NCBI RefSeq assembly: GCF_020009625.1
Contig: NZ_JAIHLP010000002.1
Span: forward strand, 1,798,001-1,862,000
DNA length: 64,000 nt
Source of the DNA: Leifsonia poae
GTDB lineage: Bacteria > Actinomycetota > Actinomycetes > Actinomycetales > Microbacteriaceae
Direction: 5' to 3'
Below are positions 7,345 through 16,115 of the stretch, one piece after another. The notes under the pieces were generated by a model, which was given only the letters and a program-made list of their open reading frames with translations, did not search any database and was not told the DNA's origin. Position 1 is the stretch's first letter. Each line of letters starts with the position of its first letter. The position numbers and the translations under genes were made by a program.

Positions 7345-7686
7345 TCAGATCCTTCCGCCGATCTGGGAGCCGTTCATGGAGAAGCCTCCGCGCGGATCCG
7401 GTGACGGCTGCGGCTCGTCGAAGTGCGGGTTCGCCGCACCCGGCAGGCTCTGTGGCACCACTCGGAGACGCACGGCCACGACGATCGCAAGGACCGTCAC
7501 TGCGAGCAACACGACACCGGTAGCGAGAAGCGCCCAGCCGGCGGCGTTCCCCGTCGACGCCATGATCACGCCGATGGGTCCGGTGAGCCATGTCCCGAGG
7601 CCGGCCACGCATGCAAACACCACCAGCCATGCGACCCGCCGACGGCGGCGCTGGGACTGCTCGAACTCGTTCGTCAGTGCGCTCAT
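7345..7686 (-). CDS. Small membrane protein (113 aa)
   Basis: A protein with a basic N-terminal patch (QRRRRRVAW), two transmembrane segments (about 19-42 and 51-75) and a proline-rich cytoplasmic or extracellular tail. The ATG at 7686 is preferred because aagggggt lies at ribosome-site distance. An in-frame start at 7707 would add seven residues. No family recognised. Probably cotranscribed with the PLDc_N-like gene. Confidence 0.6.
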   Translation of the reverse strand: MSALTNEFEQSQRRRRRVAWLVVFACVAGLGTWLTGPIGVIMASTGNAAGWALLATGVVLLAVTVLAIVVAVRLRVVPQSLPGAANPHFDEPQPSPDPRGGFSMNGSQIGGRI

Positions 7687-7841
7687 CAGAGTTACCCCCT
7701 TGTCCAAAACATAGTGGATCTGGGTTGCGTTCGGCAGGAATTACTGGGTCGCCATGAGGAGCCTCAGACTCCTCGCTCACGAGCAGATCCGATGCCGGGA
7801 CCAGGTCGTGGCTCCGGAGCCAACCCCTCGGGCACGTGTGC

Positions 7842-8444
7842 CTACCGCTTGCCGAACGGCAGCATCATCACGTCGGTGTCAGGGACGCGAACGAAGCCGG
7901 CACGCTCCCAATGGCGGCGGAGGCCCTCGAACTTCACGATGTCCACGACGAGCTCATCCGAGTCGTCATGCGAGATGCTCGCTGGGATCAGAGCGACGAT
8001 GTCACTGCGGAAGATCCGGCCAATGCCGCGGACAAAGTCGTGGCTGACGCGAGATCCGCGGTGCTCCTCGAGTACTTCGACGAAGTCGATTATCACCAGG
8101 CTCTCGGCGAACAGTGAGTCCTCGTCGACCTCGGCGACGCGATCACGGTCCAGGAAAGCGCCGCCGGCAGCCTCCAGGCTGCCGCTCTCTGCGTCCAGCG
8201 AGTCGAGCCACTCCCCGTGGAGGTTCACGCGCGCCAGTCGGGCCGTCGCGAGCACAGTCTCGCTCCCGTCCTCGTCGTCACCGAGGTCCCAGCGTTTGAA
8301 AGTCGCGTGCCAGAGTTCAGTCTCCAGCTGACCGTAACGACTACTGAACGTCAGCTCGAGAACCTTGTCGTCACCGATGATCTCGCTCAGATCTTCCAAC
8401 TGATGCCTCTTTCCCCTGCCACGCGCTGTCGATTGACGAACCAC
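7842..8444 (-). CDS. Hypothetical acidic protein (200 aa)
   Basis: A soluble, acidic protein from a GTG start at 8444, without transmembrane segments or signal peptide. It ends with a conserved-looking block, GRIFRSDIVALIPASISHDDSDELVVDIVKFEGLRR shortened here to its flanks (GRIFRSDIVAL and VDIVKFEGLRRHWE). I recognise no domain. It stands alone on the minus strand between two membrane-protein genes of the element. An internal start is possible, since the first 15 residues are low complexity. Confidence 0.5.
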   Translation of the reverse strand: MVRQSTARGRGKRHQLEDLSEIIGDDKVLELTFSSRYGQLETELWHATFKRWDLGDDEDGSETVLATARLARVNLHGEWLDSLDAESGSLEAAGGAFLDRDRVAEVDEDSLFAESLVIIDFVEVLEEHRGSRVSHDFVRGIGRIFRSDIVALIPASISHDDSDELVVDIVKFEGLRRHWERAGFVRVPDTDVMMLPFGKR

Positions 8445-8492
8445 ACCTATCCACGCCAGCCGCCGTTGGTGTGGCTCGGGCGAACATATCGA

Positions 8493-9098
8493 TCATTCGT
8501 GTCCAAACTTCGCCGTCCACCGGTCGTACAGCACGGGTTTGTGAAGCATGGCCAGAGCAATCGGAAGAGTCGCCCGCGGGTCTTGCTTCCTTAGCTGAGT
8601 CAGAAGTTCACCAGCCATCGCGTATCTCCCGTGTTGCCGGGCCCACAGAAGTCCTGCCCACCCGATTGCGATGCCAAGGCCGGCAGTGACAACGGTCGCG
8701 TTGAACGCGGCCCCATTGCCACTCGTGTTGAAGACAATCGCCAGGATGAATCCGACAATGACGGCAAGCTCGAACACCGCGAAGCTGACCCATCCGATCG
8801 CCTGCCACCGCCTCCAGCGGATGGCGGTGGGTGTGCCGAAGCGGGACGCCCGATCATCGAAGGTGCCGCGCGGCGCCGGCACAAACGCTTCGCCAGTAGC
8901 CGGCTTACGACGCTTCCACCGGAGGATGAAGATGATCCCGCCGATGGCGAGAAGCCCGGCAGAGATCACGACGGCATCCCACGCACCCCACGGGTCCTCC
9001 GAGTTAGGGTCCGAGGAGACGCCGACCGAGATCCTCCAGAGCCCAAATCCGGCAACCACCACCAACGCCGAAATGACGTACGGCCGCCAGTTCGTCAT
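8493..9098 (-). CDS. Four-helix membrane protein (201 aa)
   Basis: An integral membrane protein with segments near residues 7-25, 43-62, 102-122 and 132-152, and a cytoplasmic C-terminal tail rich in Arg and Lys (LLTQLRKQDPRATLP). The ATG at 9098 follows ggaggggg. No family is recognised and no catalytic residues stand out. It is element cargo of unknown role. Confidence 0.6.
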   Translation of the reverse strand: MTNWRPYVISALVVVAGFGLWRISVGVSSDPNSEDPWGAWDAVVISAGLLAIGGIIFILRWKRRKPATGEAFVPAPRGTFDDRASRFGTPTAIRWRRWQAIGWVSFAVFELAVIVGFILAIVFNTSGNGAAFNATVVTAGLGIAIGWAGLLWARQHGRYAMAGELLTQLRKQDPRATLPIALAMLHKPVLYDRWTAKFGHE

Positions 9099-9377
9099 GA
9101 TCCCCCTCCGAATCGCTCAGCGATGCGCCACCAGGCGCGGCTCCGCAGAGCATCCTGCCGCGCTTCCACGTGACCCGGGATCCCGGGGGACTGCTGTCCT
9201 GCTCGGTCATGGCGTAATCCTGTCAGAACGTCCGATCGAATGCTTTGCAGGACGCACGTCGTTCTGAAGCCAACCAGGTCCCAAAAATCTTTGACGTCGC
9301 TGCTGGCTGAGAGGGTGGGTAGACCGTAGAGTATGCTCGGCGCGGTCAGCGCTCCGGACAACGAGAAGGGCGCGCCT

Positions 9378-10088
9378 GTGACGAGGGCGAAGCAGCGCGG
9401 ATTGCGGCTCCTGCACACTGCGCTCGTCGTCGCCCTCGTGTCGACAGTTGCGGGTTGCACGTTCCCACCGGTCTCAGCGACAAGGCTGACATCCACACCG
9501 TCTCCCGCACCGAGCGCGGTCGCCATCGCGATGCCCGACCTGGGTCCATCTCCGGCACCCGCTCCGCAGACGCCGGAGCAAACCGAACAGCTACGACTGG
9601 CCAATGCCGACCTGGCTTGGAAGCAAGTCATCTCCGAGTACCCGGCCGCCGTCCGGCCCTCGGCCAGCTTCCAGGGATACATCTCTCAGGCGACGGAGGT
9701 GGCCGTACTGACGAAGTGCTACACCGATCACGACGTGGCAAACTACCCCGACTATCCGGTCGGCGCGAAGAAGGGCGACAAGCCTCACGGCGTTGTCCCC
9801 GAGATCAGTAACGAGGAAGGCGCAATCGGTCTGTACATCTGCCAGGTCGAACACCCCTACCCGCCGACCTTGCCGCCCACACCCGAGCAGCTTGGGTGGC
9901 TGTACGACTACCTCACGAAGTTCCTCGTCCCCTGCTACCAAGCGAACGGGGTCACGAATCCCCCACCGCCCTCTCGCGAGGAGTTCGTTGCCAAATGGCC
10001 CAACCAAGGCTGGTATCCCGACGACGGCGGCGGGGCCGACCCAGAACGAATTCGCGTGATCACCGAAGTCTGTCCACCGCCGAAATGA
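9378..10088 (+). CDS. Secreted lipoprotein, first of a tandem paralog pair
   Basis: A lipoprotein with a signal peptide and lipobox (VAGC) near residue 26, then a Pro/Ser/Thr-rich linker with MPDLGPSPAPAPQTP. The start is taken as GTG at 9378 after gagaaggg, because the second copy has the same context. The folded part has FQGYI..ATE, four cysteines that could form disulfides (one in GLYICQVEHPY, one in FLVPCYQANG) and a closing WPNQGWYP block. It belongs to a lipoprotein family I know only from actinobacteria, without known function. It should sit on the outer face of the membrane. Confidence 0.75.
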   Translation: MTRAKQRGLRLLHTALVVALVSTVAGCTFPPVSATRLTSTPSPAPSAVAIAMPDLGPSPAPAPQTPEQTEQLRLANADLAWKQVISEYPAAVRPSASFQGYISQATEVAVLTKCYTDHDVANYPDYPVGAKKGDKPHGVVPEISNEEGAIGLYICQVEHPYPPTLPPTPEQLGWLYDYLTKFLVPCYQANGVTNPPPPSREEFVAKWPNQGWYPDDGGGADPERIRVITEVCPPPK

Positions 10089-10133
10089 GGGGTGAAGGTG
10101 GAAGTCACATCAAGTAGAGAGAAGGGTGCCTCC

Positions 10134-10844
10134 GTGGCAAGGAAACACAGTCGTTTCGGGCAGCTCACATCTGCGGCGGTTTGCCTTCTAGCGCTTGGAG
10201 CGCTGGCAGGATGCGCGACAACTGCCTCCGCGGAACCCAATGCGAGTTCGACACCCACGCCGACCCCGCTCGCGGTGACCGTGCCGATGCCCGACCTCGG
10301 GCCGTCGCCGGCCCCCGCGCCGCAGACGCCAGCGCAGACCGAGAAGCTGCGGCTCGAAAGAGTCGAGCAGCAATGGCAGCTACTCCTTGCCCAGTATCCG
10401 TCAGCTGTTCGACCGCAGGTGACATTTCAGGGATACATCACCGATGCGACTGAGATGGCCGTGATGAAGTCCTGCTTGACACAGCAGAATGTGCCGATCG
10501 GCTACGGCTACCCTGTGGGAGCGAAGAAGGGCGACAAACCCACGAGCGTGGGGGGTCAGGCCAGCAACGAGCAGGAGGCGGTCGGACTCTACATCTGTTC
10601 GGTCGAGCACCCTTACTCTCCTAACCCGCCATTGACGCCACAACAGCTGGGGTGGTCCTACGACTACTTCACCAAGTTCCTGGTGCCGTGCTACGAGGCC
10701 AACGGAGCCGTCGTCCCGCCTGCACCGTCGCGGGCGGACTTCATCGCGAATTGGCCGAACCAGAACTGGTTTCCCACTGCCGGTAGTATCACCGATCCCG
10801 ATAAGGCTGCCGCGGTCGCGAAAGCCTGCCCAGCGCTGAAATGA
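10134..10844 (+). CDS. Secreted lipoprotein, second of a tandem paralog pair
   Basis: A close paralog of the preceding gene, 46 bp downstream, sharing MPDLGPSPAPAPQTP, YPVGAKKGDKP, GLYIC.VEHPY and FLVPCY.ANG. The lipobox is LAGC. GTG at 10134 is chosen because the same gagaagggtgcc leader precedes it. A longer GTG start at 10092 would spoil the signal peptide. The stop overlaps the next start (ATGA). Tandem duplication followed by divergence is clear. Function unknown. Confidence 0.75.
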   Translation: MARKHSRFGQLTSAAVCLLALGALAGCATTASAEPNASSTPTPTPLAVTVPMPDLGPSPAPAPQTPAQTEKLRLERVEQQWQLLLAQYPSAVRPQVTFQGYITDATEMAVMKSCLTQQNVPIGYGYPVGAKKGDKPTSVGGQASNEQEAVGLYICSVEHPYSPNPPLTPQQLGWSYDYFTKFLVPCYEANGAVVPPAPSRADFIANWPNQNWFPTAGSITDPDKAAAVAKACPALK

Positions 10845-11590
10845 GGGCTCCTTCAATCGGTTGGATTATCGTCGCGTGTGTCCTCCTGGCCGGCTGCACA
10901 GCCAACGATTCGGTTGGACACATCGGCGAAACCCGACCCGTACCGTCAGCGAATCCCGCGACGGCCACGAACTCGCAAACCGTCGCAACAGGCACACTGG
11001 CATCGGCGGATGGTGCAACGCGCGGAACGGTGAAGATTGAGGAGACTGACGGAGACTTCAGTATCACTGTCTCGAACTTCGCGACCAGTCATCCAGGTCA
11101 GGTCTCCATTCTGCTCAACGAGCCGGAAACATCGGTGTGCGAGCAGGCGGCGTACGCCTGGAACGCTGGTGAAACAGCTCCGGAACGTGTGCTCACGGCC
11201 CGGCTGCCAGCAAATTCGCCCGGGTGGACCAACCCCAGCAACTTTGTCGCCCTCACAATCGCACAAAGCGATCCTCTCTCGTCCGAGGGATGCGACATCA
11301 AGGGGATCGCGTCCGCGCCTCTGACGTGGACATTGACCGACCCGCGACCGTCGCTCCGACCCACCGATTCAGGCATCGAACCAGGTGCACAAGGGGAGGC
11401 AACTTCCACTGGCGGAACCCCAACCTCGTATCTGGTCGCTGCCGACGACACATATCGTGACATCGCGAAACGGTTCGGAATCTCAGTCGACGACCTCGAG
11501 TACCTCAACCCCGACCGCGCCCAAGGGGACTACGCCCACCCGACCGCCAACCCGGGAACGTCTCTCAACCTAGATCCGGCGAACCGCTGA
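10841..11590 (+). CDS. LysM-domain lipoprotein
   Basis: A 249-residue lipoprotein. The signal peptide ends in LLAGC near residue 19. A middle domain (about 50-165) has a beta-rich DM13-like look (GTLASADGATRGTVKIEE). A Ser/Thr-rich linker leads to a C-terminal LysM motif (about 195-245: YLVAADDTYRDIAKRFGIS, then LEYLNPDR). LysM binds peptidoglycan, so the protein would tether membrane and wall. Its ATGA overlap with the paralog pair indicates one operon and a shared surface role, perhaps entry exclusion or envelope modification by the element (inference). Confidence 0.75.
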   Translation: MRAPSIGWIIVACVLLAGCTANDSVGHIGETRPVPSANPATATNSQTVATGTLASADGATRGTVKIEETDGDFSITVSNFATSHPGQVSILLNEPETSVCEQAAYAWNAGETAPERVLTARLPANSPGWTNPSNFVALTIAQSDPLSSEGCDIKGIASAPLTWTLTDPRPSLRPTDSGIEPGAQGEATSTGGTPTSYLVAADDTYRDIAKRFGISVDDLEYLNPDRAQGDYAHPTANPGTSLNLDPANR

Positions 11591-11624
11591 CGATGGACAC
11601 GACGAAGTCAAGGAGACAATTGAG

Positions 11625-11963
11625 GTGAACGATCAAAGCCCGTCCAGCGAGGAGACTCGAGGCCGCCTCCTAGCGAAGTTTGCTCCGCCAGGCGTTGGAC
11701 TGCGTCTGGGTTATGCGCCCGTGAACACCAGCTGGCCCTTCCCTCGAGCCTTCGATATCTACGAAAACGGAATCCTCGTTCGTTCCCTCGGCACCTCAGC
11801 TTGGATACCGCGGGGTGCGATCCAATCCATTCGGCGCGGGCCCGGATACGTGAGGATCAAGTGGGAACTAGGCGGCGGCACGGCATCCGCGACGGTCAGC
11901 AATTGGTTCCGCATCGGTCGCATAGAACGGGCACTCAAGGCAGCCGGATACACCGTCGGCTAG
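11625..11963 (+). CDS. Hypothetical protein (112 aa), last gene of lipoprotein operon
   Basis: A soluble protein from a GTG start at 11625 with aaggag upstream. Residues of about 40-105 look like a small beta-rich domain, with FDIYENGILVRS, IPRGAIQSIRRGPGYVRI and a closing helix IERALKAAGY, similar in outline to PH-like domains. That resemblance is weak. It follows the LysM gene by 34 bp and is probably cotranscribed. Confidence 0.6.
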   Translation: MNDQSPSSEETRGRLLAKFAPPGVGLRLGYAPVNTSWPFPRAFDIYENGILVRSLGTSAWIPRGAIQSIRRGPGYVRIKWELGGGTASATVSNWFRIGRIERALKAAGYTVG

Positions 11964-12037
11964 AGGTACCGTCGGAGTGGCCGTAGGTATAGACCCGGGA
12001 ACGAATCAGGCAGTCGACTGATAGCTGTGCTCGGCAG

Positions 12038-12202
12038 TTACGGCCGATAGTCTTCTCGCTTCTCTGACAAGGCACGCGCGCTCGGGTCGCTGGAATGGCC
12101 GCCGTTCAGGGCGTAACCGAGATCGAATACGACCTCGACCGCACGGCTGAGGATCCGCCAAGCGACTGCCAGCACACGCCCAACACCTCGAACGAACCTC
12201 AT
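12038..12202 (-). CDS. Small amphipathic protein (54 aa)
   Basis: A short minus-strand gene with a strong ribosome site (ggaggt, 5 bases before the ATG at 12202). The product begins MRFVRGVGRVLAVAWRILSR, a basic amphipathic or membrane-associated helix, and ends in a polar tail, SEKREDYRP. No family recognised. The quality of the ribosome site and the ordered composition support a real gene. Confidence 0.5.
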   Translation of the reverse strand: MRFVRGVGRVLAVAWRILSRAVEVVFDLGYALNGGHSSDPSARALSEKREDYRP

Positions 12203-12295
12203 CGTCGACCTCCGTGGTGCTGAGTGTAGCGTCGTGGCTCCTCAGAATGCTCAGCTGACAACCGTCCCGGGATCATGTTCCGCCGAGCTGGCTCA

Positions 12296-12532
12296 TCAAG
12301 TTCCGGGATTCACGCGGCTCATACGATGACTCCAGGCAGCAACGCGCCAGATTAAGACCGGGACCAATCCAGCCAGGCTGATCACCACGAGCCAAAATCC
12401 CCAAATGAGCAGATCGTGGACGCCGCTCTCGCCAACGCCGTCGTAGTTCGCCGCCCTCACCCAAGCCATTACCAAAAGCGTCGATCCGAGAAAGAACATG
12501 GCACCGAGGACGACCCCAGCAACAACGTCCAA
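12296..12532 (-). CDS. Small two-helix membrane protein (78 aa)
   Basis: Two hydrophobic segments (about 3-25 and 42-66) flank a short polar loop, RAANYDGVGESGVHD. The only in-frame upstream start is TTG at 12532; internal ATGs exist at codons 11 and 22. No family recognised. It lies 93 bp upstream of the 54-aa gene on the same strand, and both may be one transcript. Confidence 0.45.
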   Translation of the reverse strand: MDVVAGVVLGAMFFLGSTLLVMAWVRAANYDGVGESGVHDLLIWGFWLVVISLAGLVPVLIWRVAAWSHRMSRVNPGT

Positions 12533-13073
12533 AAGCCGGGAGTGAAGATCGCTTCATCATCGGTCTGGCCCATGCGCCTCAAGCTACCTCATCTCGAAAT
12601 CCATCGCGACGTCGACGAGGCGATCGACTGGTGGCCAAGAACCCCGCCACATGGGTTGTCCGTGGGCACACCTCAGCAGAACGGCTGATCGTTACTCGGC
12701 ACCAAGCAAGCCCATCACTGACTGCGCCGCGACGACGAAATTGTCCAGACCTCTCACAAGGACAAACTTCGTGGCGGGAAAACAATCTACGATGACGGCC
12801 GACAGCTCAGCCTCATCTCACTTCAAGGGTCTGGTTTTTGACCCTCGATAATCAGAGTTATCGGGACTATTCGACGTGACGCTCAAGGACCGTCGCATTT
12901 GGCGATCCTTTTGCTCAGCCGGTTGCTTGAGCGAGCTTCCACGCCCGGCGGTTATCGCATGTTCGCTTTCCCCCATTCCTGGTTACTCCGGCGTGGGCCC
13001 GGCTGCTGCGGGCGCTGATCTAGTTGACTCACCTACATCAGCGGGGCGATTCAGATCTAGGGTTTGAGGAACA
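12533..13073. other. Non-coding stretch upstream of the kinase gene
   Basis: No convincing gene is seen here on either strand. Short open frames lack ribosome sites and have shuffled-looking composition. A small hairpin (cgataa / ttatcg at about 12846-12862) and the ribosome site gagga (13066-13070) for the TTG start at 13074 are the only marks noted. Confidence 0.4.
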
Positions 13074-13916
13074 TTGGCTGCACCTACTCTTTCTGCGGAG
13101 CACGTCGCCGCAGCATTCGATGCGCCGACGGCGGCGTACCTAGGATCAGGCACATTCGGCGAGACGTGGAAGGTCGAGTGCGAACTCGACGGCGAGCGTG
13201 CTGAATACGCCGTGAAGCTCCTGCGCCCGGAGTACTTCCGGGTACACCTAGTCGCTCGAGAAGTGAACGGGTTGCTCGAATTCGACGACCCGGGAATCGT
13301 GAAGCTCCACAGCGTCCGCGAGGTGGAAATCGCCGGCACTGCTCACACAGCACTCCTCTGCGAGTACATCGCCGGCGGAGACGTCATCACCAACCTCCGC
13401 AGTCACGCTCCCTCACATAGTGAGGCGATCGCGTTCGCGCGCTCACTTATGGCAGCTGTAGCCGTCGTGCACGGTGCGGACAGAGTTCATCGAGATCTCA
13501 AGTTAGAGAACATCATCCTCCGCGACGGCGATTGGGCACATCCGGTGTTGATCGACTTCGGCCTGTCGAAGGGAGCCGGCGACGCCACCCAGACCTTGTA
13601 CCCGTCGTTGGTCGGGTCGCGCCCGTTCATGTCGCCCGAACAGCTCGCTGGGGAACGGGCTCGCAAACAGTCCGACCTGTGGGCGTGCGGTGTAATCATC
13701 TACTTCGTTCTCGCGATGCGTCACCCATTCATCGATGATTTTCGCGGCCTATCGGAGGACGACATCGCGGATCTTGTCGCCGGACCGCCCCGCCCTCTTC
13801 CCGATGAAACGCCCTCGGCACTCGCCGATGTAGTTCTTCGACTACTCAGCGAGGAGCCGTTCGCTCGTGGAACCGCGAAGCGAGCAGCAAAAGATATCCG
13901 GAAGGCCTCGAAATGA
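13074..13916 (+). CDS. Soluble Hanks-type Ser/Thr protein kinase
   Basis: A 280-residue eukaryotic-like kinase with a complete active site: glycine loop GSGTFGETW (about 24-32), lysine in YAVKLL, catalytic loop VHRDLKLEN, metal-binding DFG in LIDFGLSKG and the substrate-lobe MSPEQ in place of APE. Unlike housekeeping PknB it has no transmembrane helix and no PASTA repeats, so it is cytosolic. It starts with TTG at 13074 after gagga. Its stop overlaps the start of the next gene (ATGA). Close coupling with an unknown partner at the end of a mobile element resembles kinase-containing defence or toxin modules, which is inference. Confidence 0.88.
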   Translation: MAAPTLSAEHVAAAFDAPTAAYLGSGTFGETWKVECELDGERAEYAVKLLRPEYFRVHLVAREVNGLLEFDDPGIVKLHSVREVEIAGTAHTALLCEYIAGGDVITNLRSHAPSHSEAIAFARSLMAAVAVVHGADRVHRDLKLENIILRDGDWAHPVLIDFGLSKGAGDATQTLYPSLVGSRPFMSPEQLAGERARKQSDLWACGVIIYFVLAMRHPFIDDFRGLSEDDIADLVAGPPRPLPDETPSALADVVLRLLSEEPFARGTAKRAAKDIRKASK

Positions 13917-15119
13917 CAGATCAGCCCGCTTCGTTCGGAGCTTCCCTCAAGAAGAGCCTGCGCGGGAACACGCCCGTCTACATCATTCAGAAGAGCCATC
14001 AATTCAACAGCCGGATCGGCGAGGTCTTCGAGACGCTGCACGATGACCACGGGTCGAAGTTGGGCCTCGGATTGAGTGTGAAGCTGGCTGCGTTTAAGCC
14101 GCAGCAGCTCCATGACTTCTTTAGCGAGCATTCTTCGGTACCACTGCGCATCGCCGACCCTGAGCTTCATCGTCACCCCTCGTCCGGCTGGGAGGGAGTT
14201 GAACGAATCAGAGCTCGTGCGACCCCGCTTCCCTGGAACTTCTACTCCGTCTTGCATCAAAAGCCCAACGCGCCATGGATTCGGGAAGTGATCGAGTCGC
14301 AGCTGAACTACGGCGCGACCGTGGCACTGTCAGCAACTGGGTGGGTGGACGCCGCGAAGGCGACGAAGTCACTGGCCGACGCTATGAGTGTTGTCGCCGC
14401 TAGTCGAGACCTCATCGGGGCTGAGACACCGATGTTCGTCAACCTCACGTTCGACTCGCGGTGGCTGACCGACAAGGAGCTCCGCGGCATTCTTCTCCAA
14501 GAGATCGTCGAGAGCTCCGAGAAGCATTGGTACCTCCGCTTTTGGTGGCCGCTGATCACGTACCGCTATGGGCAGCTTCTCGACACAGAAGTACTTCGCG
14601 GCTACCGGCTCCTCGCCCGGACAGCGGCATTGGAAGGCAAACGACTCTACCTGCCCAACTCTGGGCTGACGGGTTGGCTGATGACGTCGTTCGGCGCCGC
14701 AGGGTTCTCCACCGGATCGGCGTGGCCGGATCAGGCATTCGGCCGGGAACGGATCATGGGTGGTCGCAAGGGTCAGAAGCCGCCGCCCCACACGCCGCGA
14801 CTGTTCGATCGATCGATCCTGCACACCATCGACTATGCGATCTTCGAACGGCTGGCCGCTATCCCCTCGCACAAGCAATATCCGACGAGTTTTTTCCCGG
14901 ACGATCGCAGAGACCGAGCATTCGAAGGAACTCGCCGCGCTCCACTACCTGGTCAGCGTCGGCCACTTGCAGGCAAAGCTCAACGGCGACCGTCAGATGG
15001 AAGCCGCAAGGTCGGTCCATCGCGGGGTTATGTGGCTGAACTCGCTGGAGCCACTAGACCGCCCGTCCGGGGGCGCGTATCCCGCACACCTGGCGATTTG
15101 GCGCGAGCTTCTCAACTAG
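13913..15119 (+). CDS. Kinase-coupled protein of unknown function, frame broken once
   Basis: About 401 residues if a single frame change is corrected. Frame one runs from the ATG at 13913 to the T6 run at 14890-14895. After that the sensible frame continues as IAETEHSKELAALHYL and ends WRELLN at 15119. Removing one T restores one frame, whereas the uncorrected frame reads on as Arg-rich nonsense to 15157. The protein is soluble, with alternating strands and helices suggestive of a TIM barrel (GLGLSVKLAAF, PLRIADPELH, TVALSATGW, MFVNLTF, LRFWWPLITYRYG, GKRLYLPNSGLTGW). It overlaps the kinase gene, so it may be its substrate or effector. The break may be a sequencing error, a pseudogene or programmed shifting. 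Confidence 0.6.
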
Positions 15120-15886
15120 ACGTTGGTCCGCGGTGGGTACCAACCAAACACTGGTGACACCTGACCGGCTCGCTCACCTCGCAGATAGAGGGACAAGCAT
15201 CGCTCGGCGATCAGGGCTCGCCCTATGCGCGTCTGCGTCGCAGAAAGCACCCGCGAGGGTCGCGCGACAACCCTTCGGCGCTCGTTCGCGGGGTCGACGA
15301 GGATGACGCCGATTCCGCGCTGACGCATTCCTTCCACTTGATCGGATGCTCGTCGAATCGTTTGGGCATCGAGTGCGATGTATGCCGCATCGGCAGACAC
15401 CTGCTGGTGACGTGCCTGATTGAACGCGCGTAGCCAGTCCCGCAGCTTTGCCTCCACCGTGACGACGCGACCACCAACGAACTCCGCAGCAGGGCGCAGT
15501 AGAAGTTTGGGGCCGACGGCTTGCATCCAACCCAGCTGTTCGAGCATAGGCAGGACGGAACGACGCAGATAGTCGCGACTAAGCCGGGTGTCAGCACACA
15601 ATTCATCGACCGTGCGACCGCCGCCAGATAGCGCGAAGACAACACGAACTTCGACATCGGTTGTCAGCGGACGGATCCCCGCTTGGTGACGCGCGCCGAT
15701 CTTGCCGAAGTCGAAGCGAACGGCCGTCAGGTCCGGTACGCCGCGCGCTGCGGGCACCTCGCGGAATGTAAGGACACGCGAGTCACCGGCCCTAAAGGTG
15801 AGGTCAGCGAGCGCCGGCTCGAGAGCATCAACCAGCTCGGCTTCATACCGGAAACCCGCACCGCTTCGTGTCTGCACGATTTCCAC
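15116..15886 (-). CDS. PD-(D/E)XK-type nuclease-like protein with winged helix
   Basis: A 256-residue protein with a probable split nuclease core. Asp52 lies in RGVPDLTAVRFDF, and after an inserted wHTH (about 90-125, DELCADTRLSRDYLRRSVL) comes Glu145-x-Lys147 in VVTVEAKLRDW, followed by FNQARHQQVSADAAYIALD, a typical post-motif helix and strand. This order (D, then ExK, then a Gln-bearing helix) matches restriction-endonuclease-like folds. It ends convergently 4 bp inside the kinase partner gene and is the last element gene before the tRNA. A nuclease effector role is inference. Confidence 0.6.
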   Translation of the reverse strand: MEIVQTRSGAGFRYEAELVDALEPALADLTFRAGDSRVLTFREVPAARGVPDLTAVRFDFGKIGARHQAGIRPLTTDVEVRVVFALSGGGRTVDELCADTRLSRDYLRRSVLPMLEQLGWMQAVGPKLLLRPAAEFVGGRVVTVEAKLRDWLRAFNQARHQQVSADAAYIALDAQTIRRASDQVEGMRQRGIGVILVDPANERRRVVARPSRVLSATQTRIGRALIAERCLSLYLRGERAGQVSPVFGWYPPRTNV

Positions 15887-16085
15887 GGTCGATCCTTCCT
15901 AGCCCCAGTATGCGGATACTAATCCGAGCCTCCGACGAAAGTCAGGGACTAGTTCAGCACTGCCAGCGTAGTAGACGTCTCGAGGAGGCCCAGTTCGACA
16001 GGCGAGCTCGGATTCTCTCGACTCGCATAAGCGCATATCTCAAACCCATGCACCACAGATGCACCACGAGCTGGCTAATAACGCA

Positions 16086-16110
16086 GAAAAACCCCGGCTA
16101 ACCGGGGCTT
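16086..16110 (-). terminator. Element-supplied terminator for tRNA-Ser
   Basis: The hairpin ccccgg-ctaa-ccgggg (16092-16107) is followed on the minus strand by a run of five T. It sits 10 bp past the CCA end of tRNA-Ser and replaces the chromosomal terminator displaced to 418-463. Confidence 0.75.
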
Positions 16111-16115
16111 TTCTA

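Noticed and set aside
9291..9334. Promoter-like TTGACG and TAGAGT upstream of the lipoprotein operon
   Set aside because: The spacing of about 30 bases is too long for a sigma-70 promoter.
13074..13916. Housekeeping PknB-type kinase
   Set aside because: There is no transmembrane helix or PASTA repeat and it lies within the mobile element, so it is not the cell-division kinase.
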